Shown here: positions 19,061-30,587 of the stretch, one piece after another
Layout of the letters: every line of letters begins with the position of its first letter
Position numbering within the stretch: the first letter of the stretch is position 1
From: Mauremys mutica
Lineage: Eukaryota; Chordata; Testudines; Geoemydidae
Assembly (NCBI RefSeq): GCF_020497125.1
Contig: NC_059087.1
Coordinates: 20,617,925-20,681,924, forward strand
Direction of reading: 5' to 3'
Length of the DNA: 64,000 nt
Program-made: the position numbers and the translations under genes
Notes under the pieces: generated by a model
Seen by the model: the letters and a program-made list of their open reading frames with translations, nothing else
Told to the model about the DNA's origin: nothing
Database searches by the model: none

Positions 19061-22000
19061 AACAAGAGCCGGGCTGGGCTCCCAGGGGGACCCTCTCAGC
19101 GGCTGATCGCCAAGGGCAGCCTCTGGGTTAATGCCCCCTTGACCATTGTAAAGCCATAAAGCCGTGTCCCCCCCCCCAGCCCCCCCTGCGCACGCCCGGC
19201 CCTGCAGGGAGAAGTGAGCTCATCTCTAAACTCCCCCCCCCCCACCATTGCTCACTAATGGCAAGTTAGATCCCAGGTGCAGCCTGCTGCTGGCACCATG
19301 AGATCTGCCCTTCAGCAACCGAAGCTTTAAGGAGGTGCGATCACTCTCGCCGGTGTTAACGGGCTCTGCCGTTTGGGGTGAGCGATCACCCTGGATGGAG
19401 CTGAGGACATTCATCGTTTGTAAAATTTATTTGTCCTTGTAACTTTATTTTGTGTTTCTCGTTCAAGTCACGGTGTGGTTGTGGTAGCTGTGTTTTATGG
19501 TACAGAGAGGTGCTGTGGTGTAGGTGGTAAAGCTGCCTCTTGCTTTCCACAGTGAGCTGTCTTTTCTTTTAATTTGCAGGAGTATTAATAAAGGGTGCCT
19601 GACCAGACATTGCCGCTCAGTGAGTGTAACAGACATTTAATTTCCATCTTCTCTAGTTTGGTGGGGGCACATTGAGACTTTGATGGCTTCCCTCCACTCT
19701 CTACTAAAGCCTTAGGGGGGCAGGAGATTTTGTGTGCCCATAAGGGGAATTGGAAGATGCAGCTGGAGTTGAAGAACTGGTGCAGACACCTCACCTAGGC
19801 GCCTTTGCATAAGTTAACCATACTCCCAAAAACCTGAGTGTCGGCAGCCAGATCCTCACCTTAAAAACAGAAAAACCCAACTGACCAAAGATGAAGTCAA
19901 AGTCTGAACAATGTGCTCAGCCCATGGGCACCAGCCCTTCTCAAGGGCCTCAGCAGAGGGGCCTTGGTGCATGCTGAAGGTGACAGATCTGGGTGGCTTG
20001 GGGCTTTGTGCACTATCCCATACTGATGCTGGGGTTTTTAATAGTTTGTAATAAGCGGTTGGGAAACTGACATTTGTCATTTGTAGTGGGAGGGTGTAGG
20101 CACAAATGCCTGATTTGCATTATGCCACTGGGCGTTTGTTGATCTAGTCCGGGATGTGATGCTTTCCGTTCTCCTGCCTACCCAGGCAGCCTTCCACTTG
20201 CATCTGTTCACAGTACCCACACGCTGCATGCCTCCTCCCCATCTTTGGCTGTTGGCTTTGTGTGTTACTGTAGGCTCCAGAATGTTGGCGTTGAGGTCTT
20301 GTAACATAGCAAAGTTCTAGCTAGAGCAGTTCCAGGATCACCACTCACTCACCAGAGAGTGTCAGAACAAATTCACTGAGGGTGAAAGAATCTTCCCTAA
20401 ATGGACAGTGAGCCTTGAATGCCTATTTGGTGAGTGTAAACAGGCCCAGTCATGCAAAGCCACTCCTGCTCCTAGTTCTCAAAACTTGTGATGGCTGTTC
20501 CAAGGACCTCTGAAGAGTGGTTGGCAGACAGGGACATTTGGTAAAAATTGCCCTGTTTTTGTAGCAAGGTCCTGAGGATTGTATTGAAACTGGGCCAATG
20601 AAACCAAATTAAAAACACAAGTTTCAATATAACCATCAGGGATACTGGGATATTTCAGGAATCATAGACCAGACCTACACCTCAAGCCAGATGCATGGCA
20701 CTACAATCTTCTGCCCTTCCCTAGGGGGATCTTGCTTTACAGACAAACTAATTAAGCTGCACAACCTCCCACCCCAATGTGATGAGATAGTATCTACACT
20801 GCTGGACACAATAGAAATTCATAGACAGGTAATAATCCCCATTTTACAGTTGTGGAAACTGAGGCACACAAGGTTAAATGACTTGGCCAAAGTCTACGAC
20901 AGAGCTGGGGTGGACTGGGATATCCTGACTCCCAGTCCACTGCTTCAACCCCAAAACAAGGCCCCCTTTCATTGGTGACTTTGTTGGGCAAATACTGCTT
21001 TTCAGAATCCACTGGCAAGGGCAGTGAGTCTCCTGTGAATGAAGCTAATTTAGCTGCTGTTGCTGAGATTTCTTAGAGCTGAGAGGTAGTGGGGAGCCCT
21101 GACAGTCTCTCTTACACTGAGGCTACCAGATAAACTGCATGTACATCCCTGGCTAACTGCACACTTCTGAACTCCCCCTTCCTCCTGTCAGTGTGTCTGT
21201 TAATAGTCCCCCATCTTACTTCCATCCTGAGGGACTAATCTCCCTGCACTCAAACAAATGCGCTTGGTATTTAAAAGGAGACTATTGATTTGTGCGTATC
21301 CCTGAAAGCCTCTCAGGATCTTGTTTCCTTTGATGTGCAAAAGCGTCTGTCTGTCTGTCTCTGCTTTTCTAACAGTCTGCTTCTCCTGGGGAAAATCTGC
21401 TCCACTTGCATCTTCTATCCAGCAGGGAAACATCTCAAGAAAAGCCCCCTCCCTGACCCCAGCATGCCCATCACAGTGCTCTGAATGGTCTCATGGCGAG
21501 TTGTGTTTCCTGCCACTAGTAGACAGGGCTTGCCCTTGAGCCAAAGTGCCATGAAGCTTTGATCCAGACCAAGGCTCATGGCCCACTTTGCAGCTCAACA
21601 GTATTCAGAGCAGAAGTTTTGGGCAGCCTAGTGAGATGAAATTTGGGCCTGTTTGTAATGTCCGCGTTTATTAGAAGAGAATTTAATCAGGCCTTGCTTC
21701 TTGTTACCATGGTGCTTCCTGGAAGCTCAGCCAAAAGCCCAGCTGTGACTGGCCAGTGCCCTAAAGATGATAATGTGAGACCTGATCTTCAACCAGTCCT
21801 GCCATTGAGGAACTGAAATACCACAAGGAGACCTGGTCCTGCAGTATTTCACCTAATAAATGGCTCCTTGAGGGACTGGCTTTAAAAGAGCAGGGGAAGG
21901 AAATATAGCTAACACGAACATCAGAGCCTATGTATACATAGCCCTGGCCTTTCAGTGGCTGGAATCTGCTGACCGTTTTGGGCACCTGCCATAGAACATT

Positions 22001-22512
22001 GGGTTTCCAAAGTCAAATGGGGTCTTAAGTGGGAGATAGGGACTGCTCAGTGTCCGAGACTGTAAACCAGCTCACATCCAGCTTTACCAATCCGTAGCAT
22101 TTCAGTGGTGGTTAAATCAAATGTTTTATGCTTCAGCACTTAGTCGTTCTTCTGCGTGTTAAACCTGCTTCAATGCTGGATGGAAACTAGTTATTGGAGT
22201 GTGACAGCGAGGCCCCAATGGCGTTGGGGATGTCGCTTTTCAGCCAGATGGCCAGGAGCAAGAGGCGCTCAGAATTGAGACTGAATCGTAATACAAATTG
22301 GAATTGACATTAGCCAAGCCACAGGAGAGCAAAGGAGTTGTCTCCTTCCATCAAAGAAGACTCTTGAACCTTGGTGAGGTTCCAGTTGTGGCTTGAGCAG
22401 GTTCCCAAGCAGGAATGTCACGTATCTCCTGTCCTGGGGGCAGTGCGATGCGCTGTAGCAGAGCCTGGCTGAAGTTAGCACAGAACTTCAAAGCTTTGTC
22501 TACACTAGGAAA
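19061..22512. other. Intergenic; MIR relic near 20820-20965, otherwise nothing supported
   Basis: A sense MIR is clear: ATAATCCCCATTTTACAG, GAAACTGAGGCACAC, GACTTGGCCAAAGTC. The remainder shows no exon that fits a known protein. Confidence 0.5.
19580..19619 (+). other. Candidate small non-coding exon downstream of the CpG island
   Basis: A good acceptor (TTTTCTTTTAATTTGCAG) is followed 40 bases later by GTGAGT. It would be spliced to the exon ending at 18552. There is no start codon in the segment. This is a splice-motif reading only and could be chance. Confidence 0.2.
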
Positions 22513-22527
22513 TTTTACCCAAAAAGT

Positions 22528-23544
22528 TTGAGTGGTAACCGTGTTAGTCTGTATCAGCAAGATACTGGTGAAGTGGGCTGTAGCCCACGAAAGCTTATGC
22601 CCAAATAAATTTGTTAGGGCTTGGCTACACTTACAGTTTGCAGCGCTGGTAGTTTGCAGCGCTGGTCATCCAGCTGTGTAGAAGCAGCGCTGGTGTGTGG
22701 CCACACTCACAGCTACCAGCGCTGGTGTGTGGCCACATTTGCAGTATTTGCAGCGCTGTTGGGAGTGATGCATTATGGGCAGCTATCCCAGCATTCAAGT
22801 GGCCGCAACGTGCTTTTCAAAAGAGGGGGGTGGAGTGGGGTCTAGTGTGACAGGGAGCGGGGGGAAAGAGAGAGTGGATTTTTGGAGCCAACACTGTGTG
22901 TTAGCTTCCTGACTTGAAAAATCAGAACATTTTTCCGACCCCTTAGTCTTAACTCTTAATTGCAAACAGCATGCAGGCAACACGACTCCCCGCTGTTTCC
23001 CTGCCTGCCTCTCATTTGATTGTTTACAGTCAGGTACAGATGATCACAGCAAACAGGAGCTGTGTTTGTTTTTTAGATAGCAGCAGCAACGGAGGAGCTC
23101 CACAGAGCTCATTCACAACAGGGAGGAGGATCTCATTTGATTGTTCACAGACTGATCACAGCAAACAGGAGCTGATAAGCAGCTCCGGTAGAAACGGGGA
23201 GCTCCGGAGGTTCACAACAAAACAAAGAGAGGCTGCATAACAAAACAAAGGGAGTAATTTAGTTTAAAGCATTCTGGGATATCTCCTTATTCCCTGGAGG
23301 CCAATAAAAGCGCTGGTGTGTGTCCACACTTGATGAGCAGCGCTGGATCACCAGCGCTGCAATCGCTACACCCCAACCTGGCCAGGTGTACAGCCAGCGC
23401 TGCAGCCAGGGAGTTGCAGCGCTGGATGTGTCTTGCAGGTGTGGACAGTTACTAATTGCAGCGCTGGAAAGCCTCTACCAGCGCTGCAACTTGCAAGTGT
23501 AGCCAAGCCCCATGTCTCTAAGGTGCCACAAGGACTCCTTTTTG
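22528..23544. mobile_element. Turtle SINE with internally inverted body, split by a later DNA transposon
   Basis: The sense head (GGTAACCGTGTTAGTCTGTATC) is joined to an antisense body (GCCCACGAAAGCTTATGCCC, then TCTCTAAGGTGCCACAAGG). The whole is flanked by the perfect 15-bp TSD TTTTACCCAAAAAGT at 22513-22527 and 23545-23559. The element at 22617-23510 interrupts it. Confidence 0.85.
22617..23510. mobile_element. PIF/Harbinger-like non-autonomous transposon with AGCGCTG repeats
   Basis: The TIRs are GGGCTTGGCTACACTT and AAGTGTAGCCAAGCCC, a perfect 16-bp inverted pair. AGCGCTG motifs occur about twelve times, clustered in both subterminal parts. The interior encodes nothing recognisable. A smaller relative at 25376 has a TTA target, which suggests the superfamily. 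Here the 3-bp target copies do not match. Confidence 0.75.
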
Positions 23545-23559
23545 TTTTACCCAAAAAGT

Positions 23560-25194
23560 GTTCACCTGAGCAACTGCTGACTGTGCTAAACTGGCAGATT
23601 TAGGATGGGGTTTTGAAAGGAGCCCCAAATCCCATTGAATTTCAATGAGAGTTTGGCACTGAATCCCTTTAGACTACTTTGAAATTAGTTTAATTTACAG
23701 GGTGGTAAAAATGCCCAGAGGAGAGGCCACCAGAACCTTGTCTACACTGTCTCCCACCATTGCTACTATCAGTTCAGCAGTAGAATTGCTTTGTAAAATT
23801 CCCTAATGTAGACACAGACTTACTGCCAGGATTCACCTTGCTTAAACTATTAGGAAAGAATCAGAGAATTTCAGGACTAGTTTATATGTGCACGGGCTTA
23901 GAAAAGAGTGGTTTACACAGCATACTCCAAAAGTAGCCTTGCTTTTGTTTTTGTACAACATTTGGAAACACATTATCTTCTTGAAGGGCAGAATAACAAC
24001 ACTTCTATTCTAGCACTGCTCATCTGGGGACGGGAATAGCTTGCAAACACTAATGAAGCCTCAACCTCTGGATGTGGCAGGTAAATATTACCATACCTTG
24101 TGTTATAAGTGGGGAAACCTGTCCTTGGAGAGATTAAAGGTGATGGGCCACAGGGACAAAATTAGATGAGTGCACGTCTTTTGTTGCTTTTTTCTGTATA
24201 AAGGCCTGAAAAGCATTTATTTTATTTTTAAAAGCAGCAAAGAGTCTTGTGGCACCTTAACAGACGTTTTGGAGCATGAGCTTTCGTGGGTGAATACCCA
24301 CTTCGTCGGATGCATGTAATGGAAATCTCCAGCTTTATTTTTGTTTTGTTTTAAAAGGGATTTTTTCTTCTTTCATTTTACCATAGAAGTATTAGAAATA
24401 CAGCATCTTTTCTTCCTTGTTTTTGCTAGAGGACTCCTTTTAGCCCCTGTAGGAATATCTAGCTCTTAATTGTAAGGAGTATTGAGCTTTAACAAGGATA
24501 TCTTTTCTCCCAGCTGTTCAGGCATTGGACTTATAAGTGTTAACAAAAGAGAAGAGTTTTAACTAAAAATCCCATCCCCTCTCATTTGTTCAGGTTTCAC
24601 TTCCTTGGTACTTGTGATGTTGTAATTGTACTAGTTCTCCAGTCATTCATAGTCTTCCAGGAAAAACAGGGTAGACCAGACTGGAATATCTAATATGTAA
24701 AAATACCCAAGCTGTAAAAAGGAAACCTTTCATTCACAGGCTGTTTTTATTCATCGGAAAGAAACAGGAAAGGGCACAAACCCAATTTTCCCTTTTCTTG
24801 TCACCTTGACTGCCCAAGGTTACAGCACATTAGTGATAGAGCCAGCAGTGGGCCTGAGTCTGACCTCTCACTGGTGTAACTTGGGAGCAATTCAGTTGAA
24901 GCCAGTAGAGTTACAGTGATGTAAGAAGGCAATCAATCCCTTGGGCTCTAAAGTATTTTCCGGCAGCTGGGAGTTACCTCCAGCTTCACAAACAAACATA
25001 CAGGGCTGTCAGTTTGGAGGGAAGTCTCTTACAAAGCTGAGCAGGTTTTACCATAATAATGTCAGGAATGGCCCTCTTTGTAATCACAATGGACAGGACA
25101 GGCCGCCCAGCTTTCAATTGCAAATGAAGCAAATGGCCAAGTGTTTACAAAGAAAGCTTTATCCATGTCTGGCTTCACCCCCTGTGGTATTGCT
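23560..25194. other. Intergenic; MIR relic near 24060-24160 and a SINE copy
   Basis: GTAAATATTACCATACC..AAGTGGGGAAACC..GAGAGATTAAAGGTGATGGG looks like a decayed sense MIR. The SINE at 24233 is listed separately. Nothing else was supported. Confidence 0.4.
24233..24331 (+). mobile_element. Turtle tRNA-derived SINE fragment, sense
   Basis: It reads AGCAGCAAAGAGTCTTGTGG, CACCTTAACAGACGTTTTGG and TTCGTGGGTGAATACCCAC. It is the same body as at 17715, with a small internal deletion (ATAGACT lost) and no head. Confidence 0.8.
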
Positions 25195-25375
25195 GCTGCA
25201 GTTCCTCGAGCTGGACTCAGTGGGTCGGTTTAGGCTGGACATTAGGAAAAACTTCCGGTCAGGGTGGTGAAGCACTGGGATAAATTGCCTAGGGAGGTTG
25301 TGGAATCTCCATCATTGGAGATTTTTAAGAGCAGGTTGGACAAACACCTGTCAGGGATGGTCTAGATAATACTTA

Positions 25376-25667
25376 GGCCTTGGCTACACTGGCGCTTTAC
25401 AGCGCTGCAACTTTCTCGCTCAGGGGTGTGAAAAAACACCCCCCTGAGCGCAGCAAGTTACAGCGCTGTAAACCACCAGTGTAAACAGTGCCCCAGCACT
25501 GGGAGCGCGGCTTCCAGCGCTGTTAATCCCCACAGGGAGGTGGAGGACCTGCAGCGCTGGAAGAGCTCTCTCCCAGCGCTGGCGCCGCGACCACACTCGC
25601 ACTTCAAAGCGCTGCCGCGGGAGCGCTCCTGTGGCAGCGCTGTACAGCTGCAAGTGTAGCCATACCC
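25376..25667. mobile_element. PIF/Harbinger-like MITE with AGCGCTG repeats, inside CR1
   Basis: The ends GGCCTTGGCTACACTGG and CAAGTGTAGCCATACCC are inverted. Seven AGCGCTG motifs were counted by eye. TTA at 25373-25375 is the left target copy. The right copy is TAT here, but TTA survives in the TSD copy of the next element (25984-25991). Confidence 0.75.
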
Positions 25668-25672
25668 TATGT

Positions 25673-25983
25673 CAGGGTTCGGCAACCTTTCAGAAGTGGG
25701 GTGCTGAGTCTTCATTTATTCACTTTGATTTAAGGTTTCACATGCCAGTAATACATTTTAATGTTTTTAGAAGGTCTCTTTCTATACGTCTATAATATAT
25801 AACTAAACTATTGTTGTATGTAAAGTAAATAAGGTTTTTTAAATATTTAAGAAGCTTCATTTAAAATTAAATTAAAATGCAGAGTCCCCTGGATTGGTGG
25901 CCAGGATCCAGGCAGTGTGAGTGCCACTGAAAATCAGCTCACGTGCCGCCTTCGGCACGTGTGCCATAGGTTGCCTACCCCTG
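25673..25983. mobile_element. hAT-type MITE abutting the MITE in CR1
   Basis: It begins CAGGGTTCGGCAACC and ends GGTTGCCTACCCCTG. TSD copies CCCTATGT (25665-25672) and CCTTACGT (25984-25991) differ at two positions. It is the same family as 15718. Confidence 0.85.
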
Positions 25984-26030
25984 CCTTACGTCCTGCCTCT
26001 CGAGGTCCTTTCCAGTCCTGTGATTCTGCC

Positions 26031-27247
26031 CACAGCCAGTGTTGGCAACTCACTCTTCTTGACTCCCCCAGTAGAAAGTGCTGAAAATGGCTTCACTGCT
26101 CCTGAAGCTGGGCTGAACTGTTTCTAGCCAGGTTGGAGCAAGTGCACTTGAGCCAGGTGGTGCATGCTCTGTAATGGTGCTGTTAATGGTTCTGTTCTGC
26201 TTACACTAGCAGTTAAGCTGTTCTCAACCCCAGCTGAGGGAGAGCCAGGGGGCTCTGCTGCTGACAATGGTGATCAGCAATAGGCTATTTTCCAGGTGCG
26301 GATGAACCCAGTGTGTGTAAAGATTGCAGTCTGCACTGCTCTCTGTCCAGTATAGTGAGATGTGTAGGGCCCCACTGTCCCAGTAGAGGTCTATGGAGAC
26401 ACTGGGCTTCAGATCAGAAGAGTGTTTGGCAAATAGAGTAAGACCAAAGAAATGTGATTGTCAGGATTCTCAGATGGGTTTTCAAATCATGTTGAGTAGC
26501 CCCAGGGCTGGGCTTGCGAGCTGTGGGGCTGCCAGCTACGGAAGTGGAGACAAGGCCAAGACAAGACTCTGGATGCCTAGAACGTTGGGAAGCTCAGAAA
26601 TGGAAGGCTCCGTCAGGCCCGTTTCTAGCCAGACAGGAGGGCATGCAGCAGAGTTACTTCCCTCCTTTGGTCCCATTGCCAGAGGGGGAATTTGGGCCCT
26701 CCTGCGAGTTGCTGAGTCAAATCTAATAACTGGGCTATAAAGTACTTGACAGTGTCCCATCAGTGGCCTGGCCTGTTAATCCTGTGGACGGCGGGATATA
26801 GTAATGCTACGATTGGTTGCCTTTCACCATCCCAGTGAACGTTTACCCATGGAATGGAGAGGAGAGTCTTGTTTGGAGGAAGTGTCATCTAGTGGTTAGA
26901 GAGCTCAGTGCTGGGAGTCAGGGATTCCCGTTCCATCTCTGCCCCGACTCCCTGTCTCTCATATGGGGATAACGAATGCATGGCTCACCAGGGTGTTGTG
27001 AGGCTTTATTGATTACAGTTACTACGGTCCTTTGAGTTCTTCTGGTGGAGGGCTCTGTGGATGTGCACGTTATTTGTAAATGGGAGCTTTGCCCATGGAG
27101 AGGATTGTGAGCCAGTTACTTCTCGCTGTTCGCCATCTGAATACCACCATCCCAGATGCGGATCTTTGCTTGTGGATCGTTTTCCAGGACCAGTGTCGAT
27201 TAATGGCCAAGGAAGCACTGAGCTGAGGATGGGGAGCCAGAGGCCCG
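26031..27247. other. Intergenic; antisense MIR near 26885-27010
   Basis: CATCTAGTGGTTAGAGAGCTC with CCTGTCTCTCATATGGGGAT fits an antisense MIR with its tRNA-like part. Nothing else was supported. Confidence 0.5.
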
Positions 27248-28091
27248 CCGTGGTCACTAACCCGTCACTCGCGATCGGCTGGTAGATCCTGGGGACTCTC
27301 CCAGTTGATCGCGATCTCTGGTGGTGTAGTGGGGCTGGTGCTCAGGCAGGCTACGCAGCCCCACGCCACTCCACCGGCAGCCTGGAGGGGGCGGGGGCAG
27401 GGGTCTCTGTGTGCTGCTCCTGCCTGCAAGCACTGCCCCCGCAGCTCTCGGGAACTGTGGCCAGTGGGAGCTTTGGGAGTGGTGCCTGCAGAGAGGGGCC
27501 GTGCTCAGAGCCACATGCTCCCCCCGCCCCAGGGGTCGCAGAGGCACATTGGCCCCTTCTAGAAGCGGCTTGGGGCCAGGGCAGGCAGGGAGCCTGCCTT
27601 AGCCTCGCTGTGCTGCCGACCAGGAGCTGCCTGTGGTAAGTGCCACCTGACAGGAGGTTGCACCCCTAGCCCTGAGCCCCCTCCCAAAGCCAGCACCCCA
27701 AATCCCCTCCTGCACCCCTGCCCCAGCCATGAGCCCCCCCAGAGCCAGCACACACACCCCCTAATGAGCCCATCCCAGAGCCAGCAGCCCAACCCCTGCC
27801 CTAGCTCTGACCCCCCTCCCAGAGCCAGCACCCCGCATCTTCTCCTGCACCCAAACGCCCTCCCAGAGTTTGCACCTCTCACCCCCTTCTGCACCCCAAT
27901 CCCCTGCCCCAGGCTCAGCCCAGAGCCCTCACCCCTTCCTGAATCCCAGCCTGGTGAAAGTGAGGGAGGGTGGTGGTGGAGTGGGTGGGGCTTTGGGGGA
28001 GGGGCGAGGCCTCAGAAAGGAGCAGGGTAGATCCTGGGTTGTCCTTAAATTCAAAAGGTGATCTTGGGCGTAAAAAGGTTGGAGGCCACTG
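27248..28091. mobile_element. hAT-like element, about 0.84 kb, GC-rich interior
   Basis: The ends CCGTGGTCACTAACCC and GGTTGGAGGCCACTG are imperfect inverted repeats of the CAGTGGTCCCCAACC kind. The interior is a C-rich series of 'CCCAGAGCCAGCACCCC' words (27660-27930). No TSD was readable. Open frames here are composition artefacts. Confidence 0.6.
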
Positions 28092-29560
28092 CAGGAGGGG
28101 AATGAAACATTCTTACCTGCTCTCATAAGGCGCAAGGAAAAGTCACCGACTGATTGCAATGATATACTGCCACCTGGTGGTCATATGGAGTGCACACATG
28201 GGAACCTCTCTGGGATTTAAAGGAAAACTCCACTGTAACCATGGAGTCCTGGTGATGTCTCCATAGTTCAGGATACAACCATCATTCCATTCTTGGGCAT
28301 ACTTGTGACCTTGCTTTCCTTTAAGTCTTCTCCAAGCAAACTTCCTGAAAATTCTAATGCAGAACCTCAGGGCAGGGTTAGGTTTTTATTTTTTTCCTTT
28401 GATTTGAAATAATCTGGCCTAGTCATTTTCTGAGTTATAAAACTATAAAAACAAAGAGGTTTCCTGCATTGTCACAGGGTGTTTCTGGTCACTCAGTATC
28501 TTCAAAATGGTTTCAGTTTTACAAGGCTAGACTTGTTCAGACATTACCAAGCATTTGTGCCTTTTACAAGTTTGAACAAAGCTGTGTCAGGTTTGAAAAG
28601 AGATTCTGAATGCGTCAAACTGAACATTGAAATTAATCACGCTAAAGAGAGTTATTCTGCTTACTAATACAAACTGAGTGAAAGACTTGGCTTTCCGATT
28701 TAAAAAAAAAAAATACTGGAGAGCAGAGCACTTCAGGATTGCAATATTAATATAAATTTGTTTAGTTAATGTAATAGTTATTAAACCAACAGTTAATTTA
28801 ACCAAAACATTTTTTAAAATAGTACTTATCTGTCAACAGTTTTAAAATGCTCTGATATCTAATTGGAAGGCTGATTTTTTTTTTCCAGTCAGACACGATC
28901 AGTCCGGGCTGCAGAAGTATTCAGTGCTGTCCTTAGCAAGACACACTGATTCTGTTCATGGAATGAAGATACTGATACAGAGACATGGATTTCTGAAATC
29001 TGTTTAGTAAATTCTTATCAGTCTACTAATTCATGGCAGAAAGATAGCAATTAAAGATTTATTAGCTGTTCTCTTCAGGTTCGTATCCCTCACCTATTGC
29101 TGTGCAGTCTGAGAATGTATGTAAGCTCCGTTAGTTTTCCATGGAAGAAACACTGCCATTTAGTACACCGAAATGGGGGGCAGCATTGTTTAATGGACTG
29201 AGCACATGATTGGGCATTAGGAGCTTCTTTTGTCTGATCCTGGCTCTGTCACTGACTTGCTTTGTGACCTTGGAAATGTAATTTTTCCTATTGGTGCTGT
29301 ATCTGCTTGAGGATAATACCTTTCTCCAGAGGTGTTTGAGAGTTAATGTTTGTACAGGGTTTCGAAGATGTAAATTGCTATATAGAACTGCTACGAACTT
29401 TGTTAGCTGAACCACTTTTGAGAAACCATAGATCCTCTGAAAATTGCCTATTGACTTCAGGGTAAGAGGCACGTGTCACATTGATTTCCCTGTATCAAAT
29501 ACAGTAGCTGAACATATTCTGGTTTCTGTTATTCAGCTGCCTTTTAAATGTTAAATGAAT
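28092..29560. other. Intergenic; antisense MIR near 29165-29390
   Basis: GATCCTGGCTCTGTCACTGA and CTTGCTTTGTGACCTTGG belong to an antisense MIR. The rest of this AT-rich stretch shows no exon. Confidence 0.5.
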
Positions 29561-29570
29561 GTCCCGAGAG

Positions 29571-29985
29571 GAGGGTGAGGTAATATCTTTTATTGGACCA
29601 ACTTCTGTTAGTGAAAGAGACCAGCTTTCATGCTACACAGAGCTTTTCTTCAGGGTCTGGGTAGCTCATAAGCTTGTCTCTTTCACCAATAAACAGGGGT
29701 GGCTCTATGTATTTTGCTGCCCCAAGCACGGCAGTCAGGCAGCTTTTGGTGGCATGCCTGCGGGAGGTCCGCCAGTCCCGCGCCTTCGGCGTACCTGCCG
29801 CCAAAGCCACAGGACCAGCGGACCTCCTGCAGAAATGCTGCCCTCACAGCAACCGGCAGGCCACCCTCCGCCCCAGGCACGCACTTGGTGCGCTGGTGCC
29901 TGGAGCCGCCCCTGCCAATAGAAGTTGGTCCAATAAAAGATATTACCCCACCCATCCTGTGTGTCTCATATCCAGAGACCAGCGT
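29571..29985. mobile_element. Inverted-repeat element (GGTAATATCTTTTATTGG), split by an hAT
   Basis: The arms GGTAATATCTTTTATTGGACC and GGTCCAATAAAAGATATTACC are inverted. A tRNA-SINE-like interior (TTCTTCAGGGTCTGGGTAGC) lies between them. The hAT at 29694 is inserted near the right arm. Confidence 0.65.
29694..29914. mobile_element. hAT-type MITE with 8-bp TSD, nested
   Basis: The ends CAGGGGTGGCTCTA and GGAGCCGCCCCTG are inverted. Flanks CCAATAAA (29686-29693) and CCAATAGA (29915-29922) are the TSD. It is related to the copy at 14273 in the TBX6L 3'UTR. Confidence 0.87.
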
Positions 29986-30587
29986 GGCTAACACAACACT
30001 TCAAATAGTGAATGCTCTGATATGTTTCCAGGAAGAGCTCACTTCAGATGAAATGCAAAGCCAAGGTCCTGATTGTGAGGAATGGAGCTGTTGGCAGGAA
30101 GGTGGTGAGAGGTGGTCAATCCAACTCTCTGAGCCACCTTTCTCTTAGGTAATTACATTTTGCCACCTTAAATTCCCTTTGCAGTTTCAAGCAGACACCA
30201 TTTGTTGGCTTCTTCAATTCCTGGCCCAACCTGGTGAGCAGGATGGCTATGGTGCTGCTGACAGTTGCTGCATTACAGGGGGAGGATAAGTGATCCCTGT
30301 GTGCTCTGTAAATGGAAGCTGTGGATCATTATAATCCTGTCATTGAGATCTGTACCTTGTCATTCCTAAAATCTAGGCCCAAGTACCATAGTTTTGTCTC
30401 GAGTAAGGCTCTGGCTCCAGTGTTCTCATGTAGTATCCATGTTGTGGTGTCCAGTTTCACAGTTGGGTGCTGAAATACCCTGCTTTAGGCATGTAAGTGG
30501 CAAAAAGAGAACCCCAGCTTAGGTCTCCAAGTTTAATAATTGGGCTCTTCAGGGGGGGAACCCTGTGCTTTCTCATGTCCTGTACAA
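29986..30587. other. Intergenic, nothing recognised
   Basis: No exon or named repeat could be supported here. Confidence 0.4.

Larger units (their letters stand above)
25195..26030 (+). mobile_element. CR1 LINE 3' end, interrupted by two DNA transposons
   Basis: CR1 3'-end sequence runs 25195-25375 (GGCTGGACATTAGGAAAAAC, GAGGTTGTGGAATCTCC, GGTTGGACAAACACCTG) and resumes at about 25992 (CTGCCTCTCGAGGTCCTTTCC, then AGTCCTGTGATTCTG). A PIF-like MITE and an hAT lie between the halves. Confidence 0.8.
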
